Assembly: GCF_030540835.1 (NCBI RefSeq)
Contig: NZ_JAUOEK010000184.1
Coordinates: 1-64,000 of the forward strand
Source of the DNA: Flavivirga aquimarina
GTDB lineage: Bacteria; Bacteroidota; Bacteroidia; Flavobacteriales; Flavobacteriaceae
Direction: 5' to 3'
DNA: 64,000 bases
Positions 9,758 through 19,900 of this stretch are shown one piece after another (the stretch's first letter is position 1; every line of letters begins with the position of its first letter). The position numbers and the translations under genes are program-made. The notes beneath the pieces are model-generated. The model was not told where the DNA came from and did no database searches. It saw nothing but the letters and a program-made list of their open reading frames with translations.

Positions 9758-10837
9758 TTGAAGCTATCAAAAAAACTATTATTATTCCTTTATATATCAA
9801 TACCTAGCCTTGCTATTTCTCAAACAACTCAAACAAAAGTTATTGCTACTGGCGGTGATGGTATTTATTCTATCCTTAGAAAAAATGGTCTTGAACCAAC
9901 AAAATACTATAAAGCTTTTATTGAACTTAATAAAGAAAATTTAACTCCAGACAATGGTTTAGTTAAAGGTAGAACCTATAAACTTCCAGTAGTAACAAAA
10001 GATTCCATTATTACTATAGATACATTATCTATAGTAAAGAAAACTATACCAAAAACCATTGAAAAACCTATTGTTAGTAACACACCAGTAAATCAAATTA
10101 ATTATCCACTTTTTGGCAAAGATTATGATGATGTGCCTCTGGAAAACAATACTCTAAAGGGAGCTATTTATTATTTAATTTCTGGACATGGAGGCCCCGA
10201 TCCCGGAGCCATAGAAACTTACAATAGTAAATTAATTTCTGAAGACGAATATGCTTATGATGTTACTTTACGATTAGCACGAAGGCTCATGGCTCATGGT
10301 GCAAAGGTTTATCTCATTATTAAAGATTATAACGACGGCATTAGAGACAAAAAAATACTTGAAGTCGATTACGACGAAGTTAATTTCCCAGATAAACCAA
10401 TTTCGAAAAGTCAAAAATTACGATTAAGACAACGCACAAAAACTGTAAATAATTTATACTTAAAACATAAAGGTGCCTACCAAAGATTAATTGTTACACA
10501 TGTTGACAGTAGAAGTAAAGGTAAAAATATTGATGTGTTTTTTTACCATCATCATAGCAGTAAAAGCGGGAAACGATTAGCTGAAAATATTCACAGGTCG
10601 TTCAAAGAAAAGTATGCTAAACACCAACCTAACAGAATATATTCGGGTACCGTTAACTCCAGAGGGCTCTATCTAATAAAAAATACCTTACCAGCTATGG
10701 TATATATTGAACTAGGGAATATAAAAAACAAAAAAGACCAAAAACGAATTCTTAATTACGAAAACAGAGCGGCTTTAGCAAAATGGGTTTTCAATGGACT
10801 TTTGGTTGATTTTGATGAGAGCAAAAGACTTCATTAA
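9758..10837 (+). CDS. N-acetylmuramoyl-L-alanine amidase with LysM-like domain
   Basis: An exported cell-wall hydrolase of 359 residues. It has a signal peptide (KLLLFLYISIPSLAISQ), a degenerate LysM-like repeat (GDGIYSILRKNGL to GRTYKLPVV, about residues 32-85), a linker, and an amidase_3 domain from about residue 135. Zinc-ligand and catalytic motifs are S-G-H-G-G-P-D-P-G, E-D-E-Y-A-Y-D-V, V-D-S-R (in place of the usual H-x-N), and I-E-L-G-N with the catalytic Glu. It would cleave the bond between MurNAc and the stem peptide. Start is TTG at 9758, required to include the signal peptide. The neighbour downstream is a small unknown gene 68 bases away. Confidence 0.85.
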   Translation: MKLSKKLLLFLYISIPSLAISQTTQTKVIATGGDGIYSILRKNGLEPTKYYKAFIELNKENLTPDNGLVKGRTYKLPVVTKDSIITIDTLSIVKKTIPKTIEKPIVSNTPVNQINYPLFGKDYDDVPLENNTLKGAIYYLISGHGGPDPGAIETYNSKLISEDEYAYDVTLRLARRLMAHGAKVYLIIKDYNDGIRDKKILEVDYDEVNFPDKPISKSQKLRLRQRTKTVNNLYLKHKGAYQRLIVTHVDSRSKGKNIDVFFYHHHSSKSGKRLAENIHRSFKEKYAKHQPNRIYSGTVNSRGLYLIKNTLPAMVYIELGNIKNKKDQKRILNYENRAALAKWVFNGLLVDFDESKRLH

Positions 10838-10905
10838 CTTAGAGCAGTCGAAAAAATTTCGATACTATTTTGAATAATACTTTTTAATTTATAAATTCTG
10901 GACTC

Positions 10906-11325
10906 ATGTTTCCAGAAATTACACATATTCAGAATTTTATTGCAACTAATCAGGTCTCCTTTTGGTTAGGTAAAACGCGACCTATTAATGAAAAATTAGT
11001 TCCTGCAATATTAAAAATTCGAAATAACACCTATACGATTCATGCATTAGATGAATATGAAGATCTTAATTATTATAACCCCATATTAAACTTTATCGTC
11101 GTTTTTAGATCTATTGCAATTATTGATGAGTCCGAAGATTTTTTAATGTGGTGTAAGCTAGAATCCTTAGATGCTAACAACCATAAACTTTTAGATTACT
11201 ATAAAGGCATTTGTAACAATATTGAGGGTATCAATAATTGTTTTCCAAATAACAAGATCGATTATTTTGTCTCTGATTTGGATTTTCAATTGAATGCGGG
11301 AGTGATGCAGTTTTTGAGGAGGTAA
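10906..11325 (+). CDS. Conserved-looking small protein of unknown function
   Basis: The 139-residue soluble protein has no signal peptide, no membrane segment and no motif I recognise. It is Asn- and Asp-rich, with an aromatic N-terminal half (NQVSFWLGKTRP) and an acidic central part (IDESEDFLMWCKLE). It has an ATG start and coding-like composition. It lies between the amidase and the TIR-PLP island, and could belong to either or neither. Confidence 0.55.
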   Translation: MFPEITHIQNFIATNQVSFWLGKTRPINEKLVPAILKIRNNTYTIHALDEYEDLNYYNPILNFIVVFRSIAIIDESEDFLMWCKLESLDANNHKLLDYYKGICNNIEGINNCFPNNKIDYFVSDLDFQLNAGVMQFLRR

Positions 11326-11607
11326 TTTATAAGTTTGAAAACGAAGGTTTTGTTATTCAATTATTCTAGATAAATTATCTTATATGTATACCCTATAAGG
11401 CTTACAAAAATGTTATTCTATTTTAATTATACCATAAACCTCTGTAATTTAAGTAATAAAACGTTATTTTCCCCACCCTTTTTCTTTTTTAATTGTATTT
11501 ATGATATAAGAATTAATAAGTAATAAATTCCCACTTAATTATTCAAAGTAAATGAATAAAAGTTATTGATTCTATATTTAAAATGGGATTACCTCACAAA
11601 AAACTTA

Positions 11608-13290
11608 ATGAATAAAGAATTAAAAATATTTCTATCATATTGTCAGAAAAACGATCATCAAGCTGATACAATTGAACATGATTTAAAGACGAAGCATAAC
11701 TTAACAGTGATCAGAGATATAAGAGATGTAAAAGCATTTGGTAGTGTAAAAAAATTCATGAAATCTGTTAGAGATTCAGACTTTGTAATAAAGTTGATAA
11801 GCAAAGAATATCTAGAATCAGATAGTTGCATGTATGAGGTAATCGAGTTTATTAAGGACAACAACCAATTATTACATTATTTGGAAAGGACGATTCCAAT
11901 TATAATACCAAATGCAAGACAAGGTAAGCACAATATTTTTAAACCATCAGGAAAGCTATTTTGGACAAAATACTGGGCCAATAAACACAAAGAATTGTTT
12001 CATGAATATCAAGAATTTATAAAAGGAAACTACTCAATAGACCTTGATATAGCACTTAAAGAATTGCGAAATGATCTAGGTGTTTATAAAACGATATCTG
12101 AATGCATTTCTAATGAATTCCTAACATATATATGCAATCATAAACTATGCGTTAATTATAATGGGTTATTGAAAAATGACTATCGTCAAATCCTATTTAA
12201 GATTTCACCAAATCAAGTACCTAACTTAAACAGAGAATCTATTCCAAACAAAAGCCAAAGAATTTCAAATTTGGACACACGTTTCAAATTAATTTCTATA
12301 GTTGAGAATGCTGATCCGAAGCATCCAGAATTTCCACCGGAAAATCCACAATTTCCTGCTACTCCAACTATTCCAATTACGATAAATGGATTTGATAATG
12401 TTTGGCTAAAAGATGAAAGCTACAACCCAACTGGAACACACAAAGATAGACTTGCATATGAAGTTATACGTAAGTTTTACAAGCCACTTCTAAAGTCGAA
12501 TATAGCAAATGACAAAAAATCTATACCACATTTATCAATGATTTCATCTGGTAGTGCTGCATTTGCAATACAAAGATTACTTAATAACTATAATTTACCA
12601 CATTTAAAAGTACTAACAGATGAAAATACAAACAAAACAATCATTAATTCACTTAAAAATATAGGGTGTGAAATCTTCTATGCAGATTTGAATGAAAAAG
12701 CCTTAACTTGTTCAGAAATCCTCGACTTAACTGATAATCATGGTGGAGTTGATATAAGCTCTCGAGATATGTTAGACCCCATTAATTATGTTTACTATGA
12801 TTGGCTGAGTTATGAAATACTAAATAACAAGGGCGATTATTATTTCATTCCATTTGGCACAGGTGATTTATTCTCTAATATTTTAAATATATCTGTGAAG
12901 GAAGCATTGTCAAGCACCCATGACAAAAGGTTAATTGATACCCGTTATGATTATTCCAAGTCAAATTTTATAGGTGTAACAACATCTGATAAAAAATCAA
13001 TTATGGATAAACTTTATTCTCCATTTCTTCCGTTCTCTGGTATTCGCCTAAAAGAAATTGAAGAGTATAAAGAAATAGGAGTTTGCGGAGAGTTAACTGG
13101 AATACGTTATTTAGAAGAAAACTTAATTTATCCAGCGCTTGAAATTGCTGAAAGAAATAATATTAATTGCGAACCTAGCGGGATTGCTGGTCTTGCAATG
13201 TTGCTAAGTATGGAAAGTCAAATTCCAAAGGACAAGAAAATAGTGGTTGTGAATACTGGAAAACTAAAACTCGATCTATACGAGTTATAA
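11608..13290 (+). CDS. TIR domain fused to fold-type II PLP-dependent enzyme
   Basis: This is a two-domain protein of 560 residues. Residues 1-140 form a TIR domain: K-I-F-L-S-Y-C (strand A), D-I-R-D-V-K-A-F-G-S, a conserved D-S-D-F-V-I-K-L-I-S-K-E-Y-L-E-S, and S-C-M-Y-E in which Glu77 sits where NAD-cleaving TIR domains have their catalytic Glu (C-x-x-E). After a helical linker (about 145-225), residues 230-560 match threonine-synthase/cysteine-synthase-like PLP enzymes: L-K-D-E-S-Y-N-P-T-G-T-H-K-D-R with the Schiff-base lysine at 279, a phosphate loop I-S-S-G-S-A-A-F-A (about 312-320), and P-F-G-T-G-D-L (about 415-421). ATG at 11608 is chosen over an upstream TTG at 11566 because K-I-F-L-S-Y is the normal TIR beginning. 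No signal peptide. The function is not known; TIR fusions in bacteria are mostly immune effectors. Confidence 0.85.
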   Translation: MNKELKIFLSYCQKNDHQADTIEHDLKTKHNLTVIRDIRDVKAFGSVKKFMKSVRDSDFVIKLISKEYLESDSCMYEVIEFIKDNNQLLHYLERTIPIIIPNARQGKHNIFKPSGKLFWTKYWANKHKELFHEYQEFIKGNYSIDLDIALKELRNDLGVYKTISECISNEFLTYICNHKLCVNYNGLLKNDYRQILFKISPNQVPNLNRESIPNKSQRISNLDTRFKLISIVENADPKHPEFPPENPQFPATPTIPITINGFDNVWLKDESYNPTGTHKDRLAYEVIRKFYKPLLKSNIANDKKSIPHLSMISSGSAAFAIQRLLNNYNLPHLKVLTDENTNKTIINSLKNIGCEIFYADLNEKALTCSEILDLTDNHGGVDISSRDMLDPINYVYYDWLSYEILNNKGDYYFIPFGTGDLFSNILNISVKEALSSTHDKRLIDTRYDYSKSNFIGVTTSDKKSIMDKLYSPFLPFSGIRLKEIEEYKEIGVCGELTGIRYLEENLIYPALEIAERNNINCEPSGIAGLAMLLSMESQIPKDKKIVVVNTGKLKLDLYEL

Positions 13291-13651
13291 ACTAAAATAT
13301 CCACTAACTATTGTCGTACAAATGACCAAATTTATAAAGTAAGGTTTTTTCAGTTTAATAGAATACATAAAATGTTTATTGATGTTTTTTAAAAAAGACA
13401 CAGATGGCAACTTTCTAAGTTAAAAGAGTTTTAGAAAGATTGAATACGAAAGAAGATATCAATATATACCACTAAGAGTAATTGATAACTTACTAAAAAG
13501 TGAAACCAAAAGCTCCTTAGTAAATTGGAAAAAATCATTAATGATCTAGTAAGTTTAAATTTCTAATTCACAAGACATATCAAGACAAAGAAATTTTGAA
13601 TACGATATATCACGTTCAATAAGAAGAAACAATTTTTAAAATTAAAGCATT
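13291..13651 (+). other. Gap between TIR-PLP and its small neighbour, possible decayed reading frame
   Basis: No intact gene. One plus-strand frame from an ATG at 13382 reads through 13637 with several stops. It contains a stretch of 41 codons with protein-like composition (R-K-I-E-Y-E-R-R-Y-Q-Y-I-P-L-R). This may be the remains of a small gene, or chance in AT-rich DNA. No terminator or clear TAnnTTTG promoter was seen. Confidence 0.3.
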
Positions 13652-14173
13652 ATGCCAATAGTAAAATTATCATCTACAAGATTTAAGGTTAACCTTGGGT
13701 TTCTTTCAATAGAAACAAATTGGGAGATTAATGAAATACAAAAACATGCGGCTTGGGAAATGTATGTAGAGTTAGCAACAAGAACCGCAACGAATAAACT
13801 TTCGAAAGACGAAGGACTACTTAGAGAAACGTTAACTTCTCTTCATTCTCTTTTTGCCATTACCAGAGATATTTTAAAGAAATACGGATCTCTAATTGCT
13901 ACACCAGAAAACACGGGTGATATAACATTTGGGCATTTAGCAATCAGTGTTTTGAATAAGGTACTCAGGCCTACATTGGCAAAATGGCATCCTATTCTTC
14001 TAGATTGGGAACAACAAAAGCCAATTAAAAAAAGTTCAACTGAACATGAAAGTCAATGGGAGTTTAACGATAAATTAAGAGAAGAGCTTAACGTTGTTAG
14101 GTTGAAATTAATTGAATATGCTAATGTTTTGGGAGAAGTTTCAGAAGTTTCAAATCTGATCGGTAAAGAATAA
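13652..14173 (+). CDS. Small helical protein of unknown function next to the TIR-PLP gene
   Basis: The 173-residue soluble protein looks mostly alpha-helical. Features are an N-terminal beta hairpin (VNLGFLSIETNWEI), H-A-A-W-E-M-Y-V-E-L, a helix pair around L-L-R-E-T-L-T-S-L-H-S-L-F-A-I-T-R-D-I-L, and V-L-N-K-V-L-R-P-T-L-A-K-W-H-P-I-L-L-D-W-E, followed by a hydrophilic helical tail. The WHPxLLDWE signature is distinctive and I have an impression of related small proteins in other bacterial conflict loci, but I cannot name a family. It lies 361 bases downstream of the TIR-PLP gene on the same strand. Confidence 0.65.
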   Translation: MPIVKLSSTRFKVNLGFLSIETNWEINEIQKHAAWEMYVELATRTATNKLSKDEGLLRETLTSLHSLFAITRDILKKYGSLIATPENTGDITFGHLAISVLNKVLRPTLAKWHPILLDWEQQKPIKKSSTEHESQWEFNDKLREELNVVRLKLIEYANVLGEVSEVSNLIGKE

Positions 14174-14211
14174 AAATGAGGCAAAACAAGATCTCCCATA
14201 AAAAGTATTGG

Positions 14212-15582
14212 TCAAGAAAACTTCGTACGCCTAAATCCATCCTTAACAGCCTCAAAATCCAATCCACCATAATTCCCAGAACTCATAAGCAACAAAGTTT
14301 TATTTTCAAATCCCTGCGAAAATAAAAAGTTTTTAAAATCCTCAGGGTTTGTATAAATAATGAGATCCTCACGTTGAAAAGCATTAGCTATTTGTTCATG
14401 AGTTACCTCTTCAAGCTTTTTAATTTCAACCGCATGAGGCGAATAAAAAACCACTGCAACATCGGCAGCGTCTAATGCACCTCTATATTCTTTTAAAAAC
14501 TCCGCATTTAAACTACTGTAGGTATGTAACTCTAAACAAGCTACTAAGGTTCTATCATCATATTGCTCCTTAACAGCTTTTGTAGTCGCTTCTACTTTGC
14601 TAGGTGAATGTGCAAAATCTTTATAAGCCACACTGGTACTACTTTCAGCAATTTTTTCCAAACGCTTACTAGCGCCTTTAAAAGTAGCAATAGCTTCATA
14701 AAAATCATCTTCATCAATACCCATATGCTGACAAATCCATTTAGCACCCGCCAGATTATTTAAATTATGCTTTCCAAATACTTCAATAGGTAAATCACCT
14801 TCCGGTGTTTCTAATAAGGTTTGTCCATTTTCTACGGTATACTCAGGTGTTTGGTATGCCAATTTTCTAATCGTGTTCGCCGAAGCTTCCACTACTCGTT
14901 TTACCTCTGGGTCTTCTTCGTTGTAGTTAATGCTTCCACCACTGACAATAGAATCTACAAAAATGCGAAACTGCTCTACATAGTTATCATAAGTCGGAAA
15001 CACATTGATGTGATCCCATGCTATACCACTTAAAAGTGCGATATTAGGCTTATATAAATGGAATTTCGGACGCATATCAATAGGAGAACTTAAATACTCA
15101 TCACCTTCTAACACGATAAAATCATTAGCTTCAGTAAGTTTTACCATCACATCAAAACCCTCTAACTGTGCACCTACCATATAATCGACATCTCTATCAT
15201 GATAATGCATCACGTGTAAAATCATAGAAGTTATGGTTGTTTTCCCATGACTTCCTCCAATAACCACACGTGTTTTATGTTTTGATTGCTCGTATAAAAA
15301 CTCTGGATAACTATAAATTTTCAAATCCAGTTCTTGAGCTTTTAATAACTCCGGATTATCTTGTTTAGCATGCATTCCTAAAACAATAGCATCTAAATCT
15401 GAGGTGATTTTTTCCGGATACCACCCAAAAGTTTCAGGCAATAGTCCTTTGGCATCTAATCTTGATTTTGAAGGTTCGAATATGGTATCATCACTTCCAG
15501 TTACTTTGTATCCTTTATTATATAATGCTAAAGCTAAATTATGCATGGCAGCACCACCAATGGCTATAAAATGTACATTCAT
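14212..15582 (-). CDS. mpl: UDP-N-acetylmuramate:L-alanyl-gamma-D-glutamyl-meso-diaminopimelate ligase
   Basis: A peptidoglycan-recycling ligase of 456 residues that attaches recovered tripeptide to UDP-MurNAc. It belongs to the Mur ligase fold: N-terminal H-F-I-A-I-G-G-A-A-M-H (nucleotide-sugar binding, Mpl-specific where MurC has G-I-G-G-x-G-M-S), the ATP loop G-G-S-H-G-K-T-T-I-T, L-E-G-D-E-Y (catalytic Glu/Asp), and H-N-L-N-N in the third domain region. ATG at 15582 is preferred over 15603, as the family starts right before H-F-I-A. It stands between the accessory TIR island and a CAGT-repeat region. Confidence 0.9.
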   Translation of the reverse strand: MNVHFIAIGGAAMHNLALALYNKGYKVTGSDDTIFEPSKSRLDAKGLLPETFGWYPEKITSDLDAIVLGMHAKQDNPELLKAQELDLKIYSYPEFLYEQSKHKTRVVIGGSHGKTTITSMILHVMHYHDRDVDYMVGAQLEGFDVMVKLTEANDFIVLEGDEYLSSPIDMRPKFHLYKPNIALLSGIAWDHINVFPTYDNYVEQFRIFVDSIVSGGSINYNEEDPEVKRVVEASANTIRKLAYQTPEYTVENGQTLLETPEGDLPIEVFGKHNLNNLAGAKWICQHMGIDEDDFYEAIATFKGASKRLEKIAESSTSVAYKDFAHSPSKVEATTKAVKEQYDDRTLVACLELHTYSSLNAEFLKEYRGALDAADVAVVFYSPHAVEIKKLEEVTHEQIANAFQREDLIIYTNPEDFKNFLFSQGFENKTLLLMSSGNYGGLDFEAVKDGFRRTKFS

Positions 15583-15592
15583 AAAACAAATA

Positions 15593-15804
15593 TCAAGCTC
15601 CAAATTTCAAATTCCAAATTAAACCTGATAAAATAGTCGTATTCAGTGCTCAGTATACAGTAATCGGTGTTCAGTGTTCGTCCAATAATATTTTAGTATA
15701 AAGTATTAAGTTTAGGACTTACCTTATAGAAAGGGTACACTTTGACTGCTATTTTTTCTGCTTACTGAGCACTGAACACTGTATACTGAACACTGATTAC
15801 TGTA
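15593..15804. repeat. CAGT-rich imperfect inverted repeat
   Basis: The left arm (15641-15680) and right arm (15763-15804) are built from variable copies of CAGT-type units such as TTCAGT, ATACAGT and their complements. The best arm match is TACAGTAATCGGTGTTCAG at 15656-15674 against the reverse complement of 15786-15804, with one mismatch in 19. Just to the left, 15593-15622 holds another simple repeat (CAAATTTCAAATTCCAAATT). It lies between mpl and a TPR gene, both minus strand. No protein is encoded. Confidence 0.7.
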
Positions 15805-15812
15805 TCCTAAAC

Positions 15813-16766
15813 CTACAACCCAAGTATCTTCTCTTTTTGCTCCTTAAATGGTTCAATTTTTGGAAGTTCAGCAATGGCTAGCTCAATATATTTTAGAGCT
15901 TCCTGTTTGTTTTTTTTGTGCATATGGATTTGAGCCAAACGATAATGAGCCCAAGCTTTAGGAACCCCATCTTCGGCAGAATAATTCTCTAAATAGGTAT
16001 GCAAACATTGCTCACCCTTTTGTAACTCGATATTATATTCGGCAGCCACCTTACCTATTTGGTAATGCATCGCGTTACGTTGGTGCTTCCTATGGGCTGC
16101 TTCAATAGTTTCTATGGCTTTTTCCGGTTCTTCTTCGTTTTTATAAAAATTGGTTAATTTATTATAACAGGTTACAGACTCACCTTCTTTTATAGCCATT
16201 TTATAATACGTTTCGGCAAGTTCCGGTTCGTCATCATACTCATAAACATAGCCTTTAGCCAAATAACCATCTACTTTCGAAAGAGCTTCCAATTCTTGAG
16301 CATAGTATAACGATTTACTTTTACTACCTCCCAAAATACCCGGTAGTTGCATGTATAATTCTACCAAAGCCCAACGGGTATCAATATGGTTTTTATCCAG
16401 TTCGGCGGCCTTTAAAAAGGCTTCTTTCACATCGCCGATAATGCCCAGAGCTTTTAATTTACTAATAGACAAGACTTTCATAGCCAATGCACCACCATAT
16501 TTATAATGGTAATTGGCATCACTTTCTTTATATTTTATTAGTTTTTTATATTGTATAATGGCATCATCCCATTTTTTTTGATGCCCATAAGCGTCCCCCA
16601 ATAATTCAATAGCCTTCAAATTATTCGGATGTGTTTTCAAATAATAACTAACAAATTGTTCTGCCTTTTTAAATTGCTGTTGTTTTAAAAGTGCTTCTAC
16701 TTCAATGAGATTAGATTGAGCCAGAGCCATAAAAGGAAATAAGAAAAGGAGCAAATAAAACTTCAT
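15813..16766 (-). CDS. Exported TPR-repeat protein
   Basis: The 317-residue product has a signal peptide (FYLLLFLFPFMALAQ) and at least five tetratricopeptide-like helix pairs, for example A-I-E-L-L-G-D-A-Y-G-H-Q-K-K-W-D-D-A-I-I and A-H-Y-R-L-A-Q-I-H-M-H-K-K-N-K-Q-E-A-L. Probably periplasmic, acting as a protein-interaction scaffold. A cluster of Ser/Gly (GILGGSKSKSLYYAQEL) interrupts the repeats. No catalytic motif. It is divergent from the alpha-2-macroglobulin gene, with a 142-base intergenic region. Confidence 0.8.
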   Translation of the reverse strand: MKFYLLLFLFPFMALAQSNLIEVEALLKQQQFKKAEQFVSYYLKTHPNNLKAIELLGDAYGHQKKWDDAIIQYKKLIKYKESDANYHYKYGGALAMKVLSISKLKALGIIGDVKEAFLKAAELDKNHIDTRWALVELYMQLPGILGGSKSKSLYYAQELEALSKVDGYLAKGYVYEYDDEPELAETYYKMAIKEGESVTCYNKLTNFYKNEEEPEKAIETIEAAHRKHQRNAMHYQIGKVAAEYNIELQKGEQCLHTYLENYSAEDGVPKAWAHYRLAQIHMHKKNKQEALKYIELAIAELPKIEPFKEQKEKILGL

Positions 16767-16908
16767 AATTGTATAGTCGAAAACGTAAAAATAAACTTTC
16801 TATTTTACTCACAAAAAACTAACTTCACTCAATCAAATAGTCTGTTTACTCATTGCTTATTTTTTGGTATAGCTTTTGAAAGTACTTTAGATATAAACTT
16901 TAAAACCC

Positions 16909-19900
16909 ATGAGAAATACTTTACCCCTATTAATAATTATATTATTTGCCACATTTTCTAACGCTCAAAACAGTAAATATGAGAACTTATGGGCTAAAGT
17001 TGGTCAATTTGAAGCTGAAGGTTTAGCTAAATCTGCTTTAAAAACAGTTGAAGACATTAACAAATTGGCTAAAAAAGAGAATAACGCACCTCAAGTTATT
17101 AAAAGTATGCTCTTAAAAAGCAAATATGCCTTGACTTTAGAGGAAGATGCTCAACTTAAAGTTATCAACGATTTTAATGACGCCATTGAAAAAAGTGCAT
17201 TTCCAACAAAAAACGTTTTAGAAAGTATCCTAGCCAATATGTATTGGCAATATTTTAATAGAAATGGGTGGAAGATTTATAATCGTACAAAAACTACAGA
17301 GAAAGTAGACACCTCCGATTTTAGAACATGGGATTTACAAACATTATTCAACGAGATTCATATACACTACCAAAATTCGTTACAAAACGGATTGATGTTA
17401 CAATTAGAACCTCTAAGCAATTACGATGATATTTTAGATTTAGAAGAAGGTTCTAAAATTTACAGACCGACCCTATTCGATTTCTTAAGTCATAATGCAC
17501 TACAGTTTTATAAAACCGATCAAACTCATATTACCAAACCTGCCTATAAATTTGAGATCGAAAATCCTGAACTCTTAGGTAAAAGTGATGTTTTTTCAAA
17601 GTTAAAAATAACATCAAAAGATAGTACGTCTTTGCAACTTAATGCTTTAAAAATTTATCAAAATTTAATTAATTTTCATTTAAAAGACAATGCCCCTTTT
17701 GCCTTAGCCGATGTAAATATTCGTCGTTTAAAGTTTGTGAATCGACATGCTACATTTAACGATAAAGATCTTATTCTTTTAAACATTTTAAAAACAGAAA
17801 AAGACCGTTTAAAAGCATATGAAGTATCTACTTTATACGATTATGAAATAGCAGCTATTTACAATCAACAAGGTGCAAATTACAAACCTAAGACCAATGA
17901 AGGTAACCAATGGAAGATTAAAGAAGCCCTTGCTATTTGCAACAATGCTATTTCAAAATTTCCAAAAAGTGATGGTGCTGAAAAATGTACTGTTTTAAAA
18001 CAACAAATAGAACAGTCAACATTACAAATCACTACAGAAAATTTTCTTCCTATTCAACAGAATACACGCATACTGGTACAGTATAAAAACTTAGATCAAC
18101 TTCAGTTTAAAATATTTAAGCTCACTCAAAGTCAATTAAAAAAATTTAAAAAAACCTACAGACAAGACAAACAACTAGCATTTATTAAAAAATTAAACAT
18201 TTATAAAGATTGGAACCATACATTACGAAATGAAGACGATTATCAAACACATACTACCGAAATTTTAATTCCAAAGCTAAATAATGGTAACTATTTAATT
18301 TATGTTTCTCCTAAAAACGATGATAAAATCTTAGCATTTAGTATAACACAAGTCACTAATTTAGCTTTAGTAGAAATAGAAAGCCCTAAATACAAAACGT
18401 TTCAAATTATTGATCGGAATAATGGAACTCCTATTAAAAATACAGCGGTAGAATTAAGCTACTTTAAGAACAATGATAAAAGCTTAAGTACAGAAAACTA
18501 CACTACAAATAGTTACGGTGAAATTAAAATTAAAAAGGCTAATATCAGATATAGAAATATTTCTGTTAAAGTTAAACACTTAGGTGACTTAGCTTATTTT
18601 GGCAATTATTATGTAGGTCAATCTTATAAGCGCGAAAAAGAAAAAGATGTTTATAAAGCTTTTGTATTCACAGATAGAAGCATATACAGACCCGGGCAAA
18701 CCGTATATTTTAAGGCCATAGCTATTAAGGCACAAAAAGGAACATCAGAAGTTTTAGCAAATAAGAATGTTTATGCTACACTATACAACTCTAATAGTGA
18801 AGAAGTTAAGGAGTTGGAGTTAAAAACCAATGAATTCGGATCGGTTTCTGGCTCCTTTATTTTACCAAATAATGGCTTAAATGGTGAATATCATATAGAA
18901 TTTGATTCAGATTTAGCATCTATCGATTTATATACAGAACATTATTTCTCAGTAGAAGAATATAAACGTCCAAAATTTGAAACAACGCTTAATCCCGTAA
19001 CCGAAACTTATAAGGTTAATGATTCTGTAACCATAAAAGGTAATGCATTAGCTTATGCAGGAAGCAACATTACCGATGCTAAAGTAGTATATAGAGTCCA
19101 TAGAAAAGTGCAGTACCCCCGCTGGTATTTTTGGAGTCACCCAAGTTTTTATAGTAAACCCCAAGAGATTACACATGGCGAAAGTGTAACGAATAACAAA
19201 GGGGAATTTGAAATCACTTTTAAAGCCATTCCAGATCAAAGTGTTAACAAAAAGGGACTTCCTGTTTTTAATTACGAAGTAACAGTTGATGTTATCGATT
19301 TAAATGGCGAAACCAGAAGTGCTACCTCTATAGTTAATGTTGGGTATCATGCATTAACAATGAATATGACCATTCCTAGCCTCATAGATAAAACTAAAAA
19401 GAATAATGCCATTACCATAGATTCTAAAAATTTGAATGGTGAATTTGTACCGGCAAAAGGAACTGTTAAAATTTACAAATTAGATGCACCTAAAAGAGCT
19501 TTAAGACAAAGACCATGGAATGCTCCAGATTATCAAGAATTTTCACAGGAGGTTTTTGAAAACCTATTTCCTTATGATGCCTATAATGATGAACAGAATC
19601 CTAACAATTGGAAAAAAGAAGAGCTTGTTTTTATATCGTCCTTTAACACAGACAAAACAAAAAAACTCAATCTGGGCAAAATTAAAAAATGGGAATCGGG
19701 CACTTATAGTATTGTATTAGAAAGCAAAGACAAGTTTGGACAATTAGTTAAAGATGAAATTAAAACAACCTTATATAGTGATAAAGATAAAACCGTAACA
19801 GATAAACAATTATTTGCTATCACAACAAACAAATCAAACTATAAAGTAGGAGAAAATGCCTTAATTACGTTAGGGTCTGCTGCTAGTAATTTAAGTGTTA

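Noticed and set aside
11566-11607. TTG start giving 14 extra residues for the TIR-PLP protein
   Set aside because: The TIR domain begins at the ATG at 11608, and the extra residues are not TIR-like.
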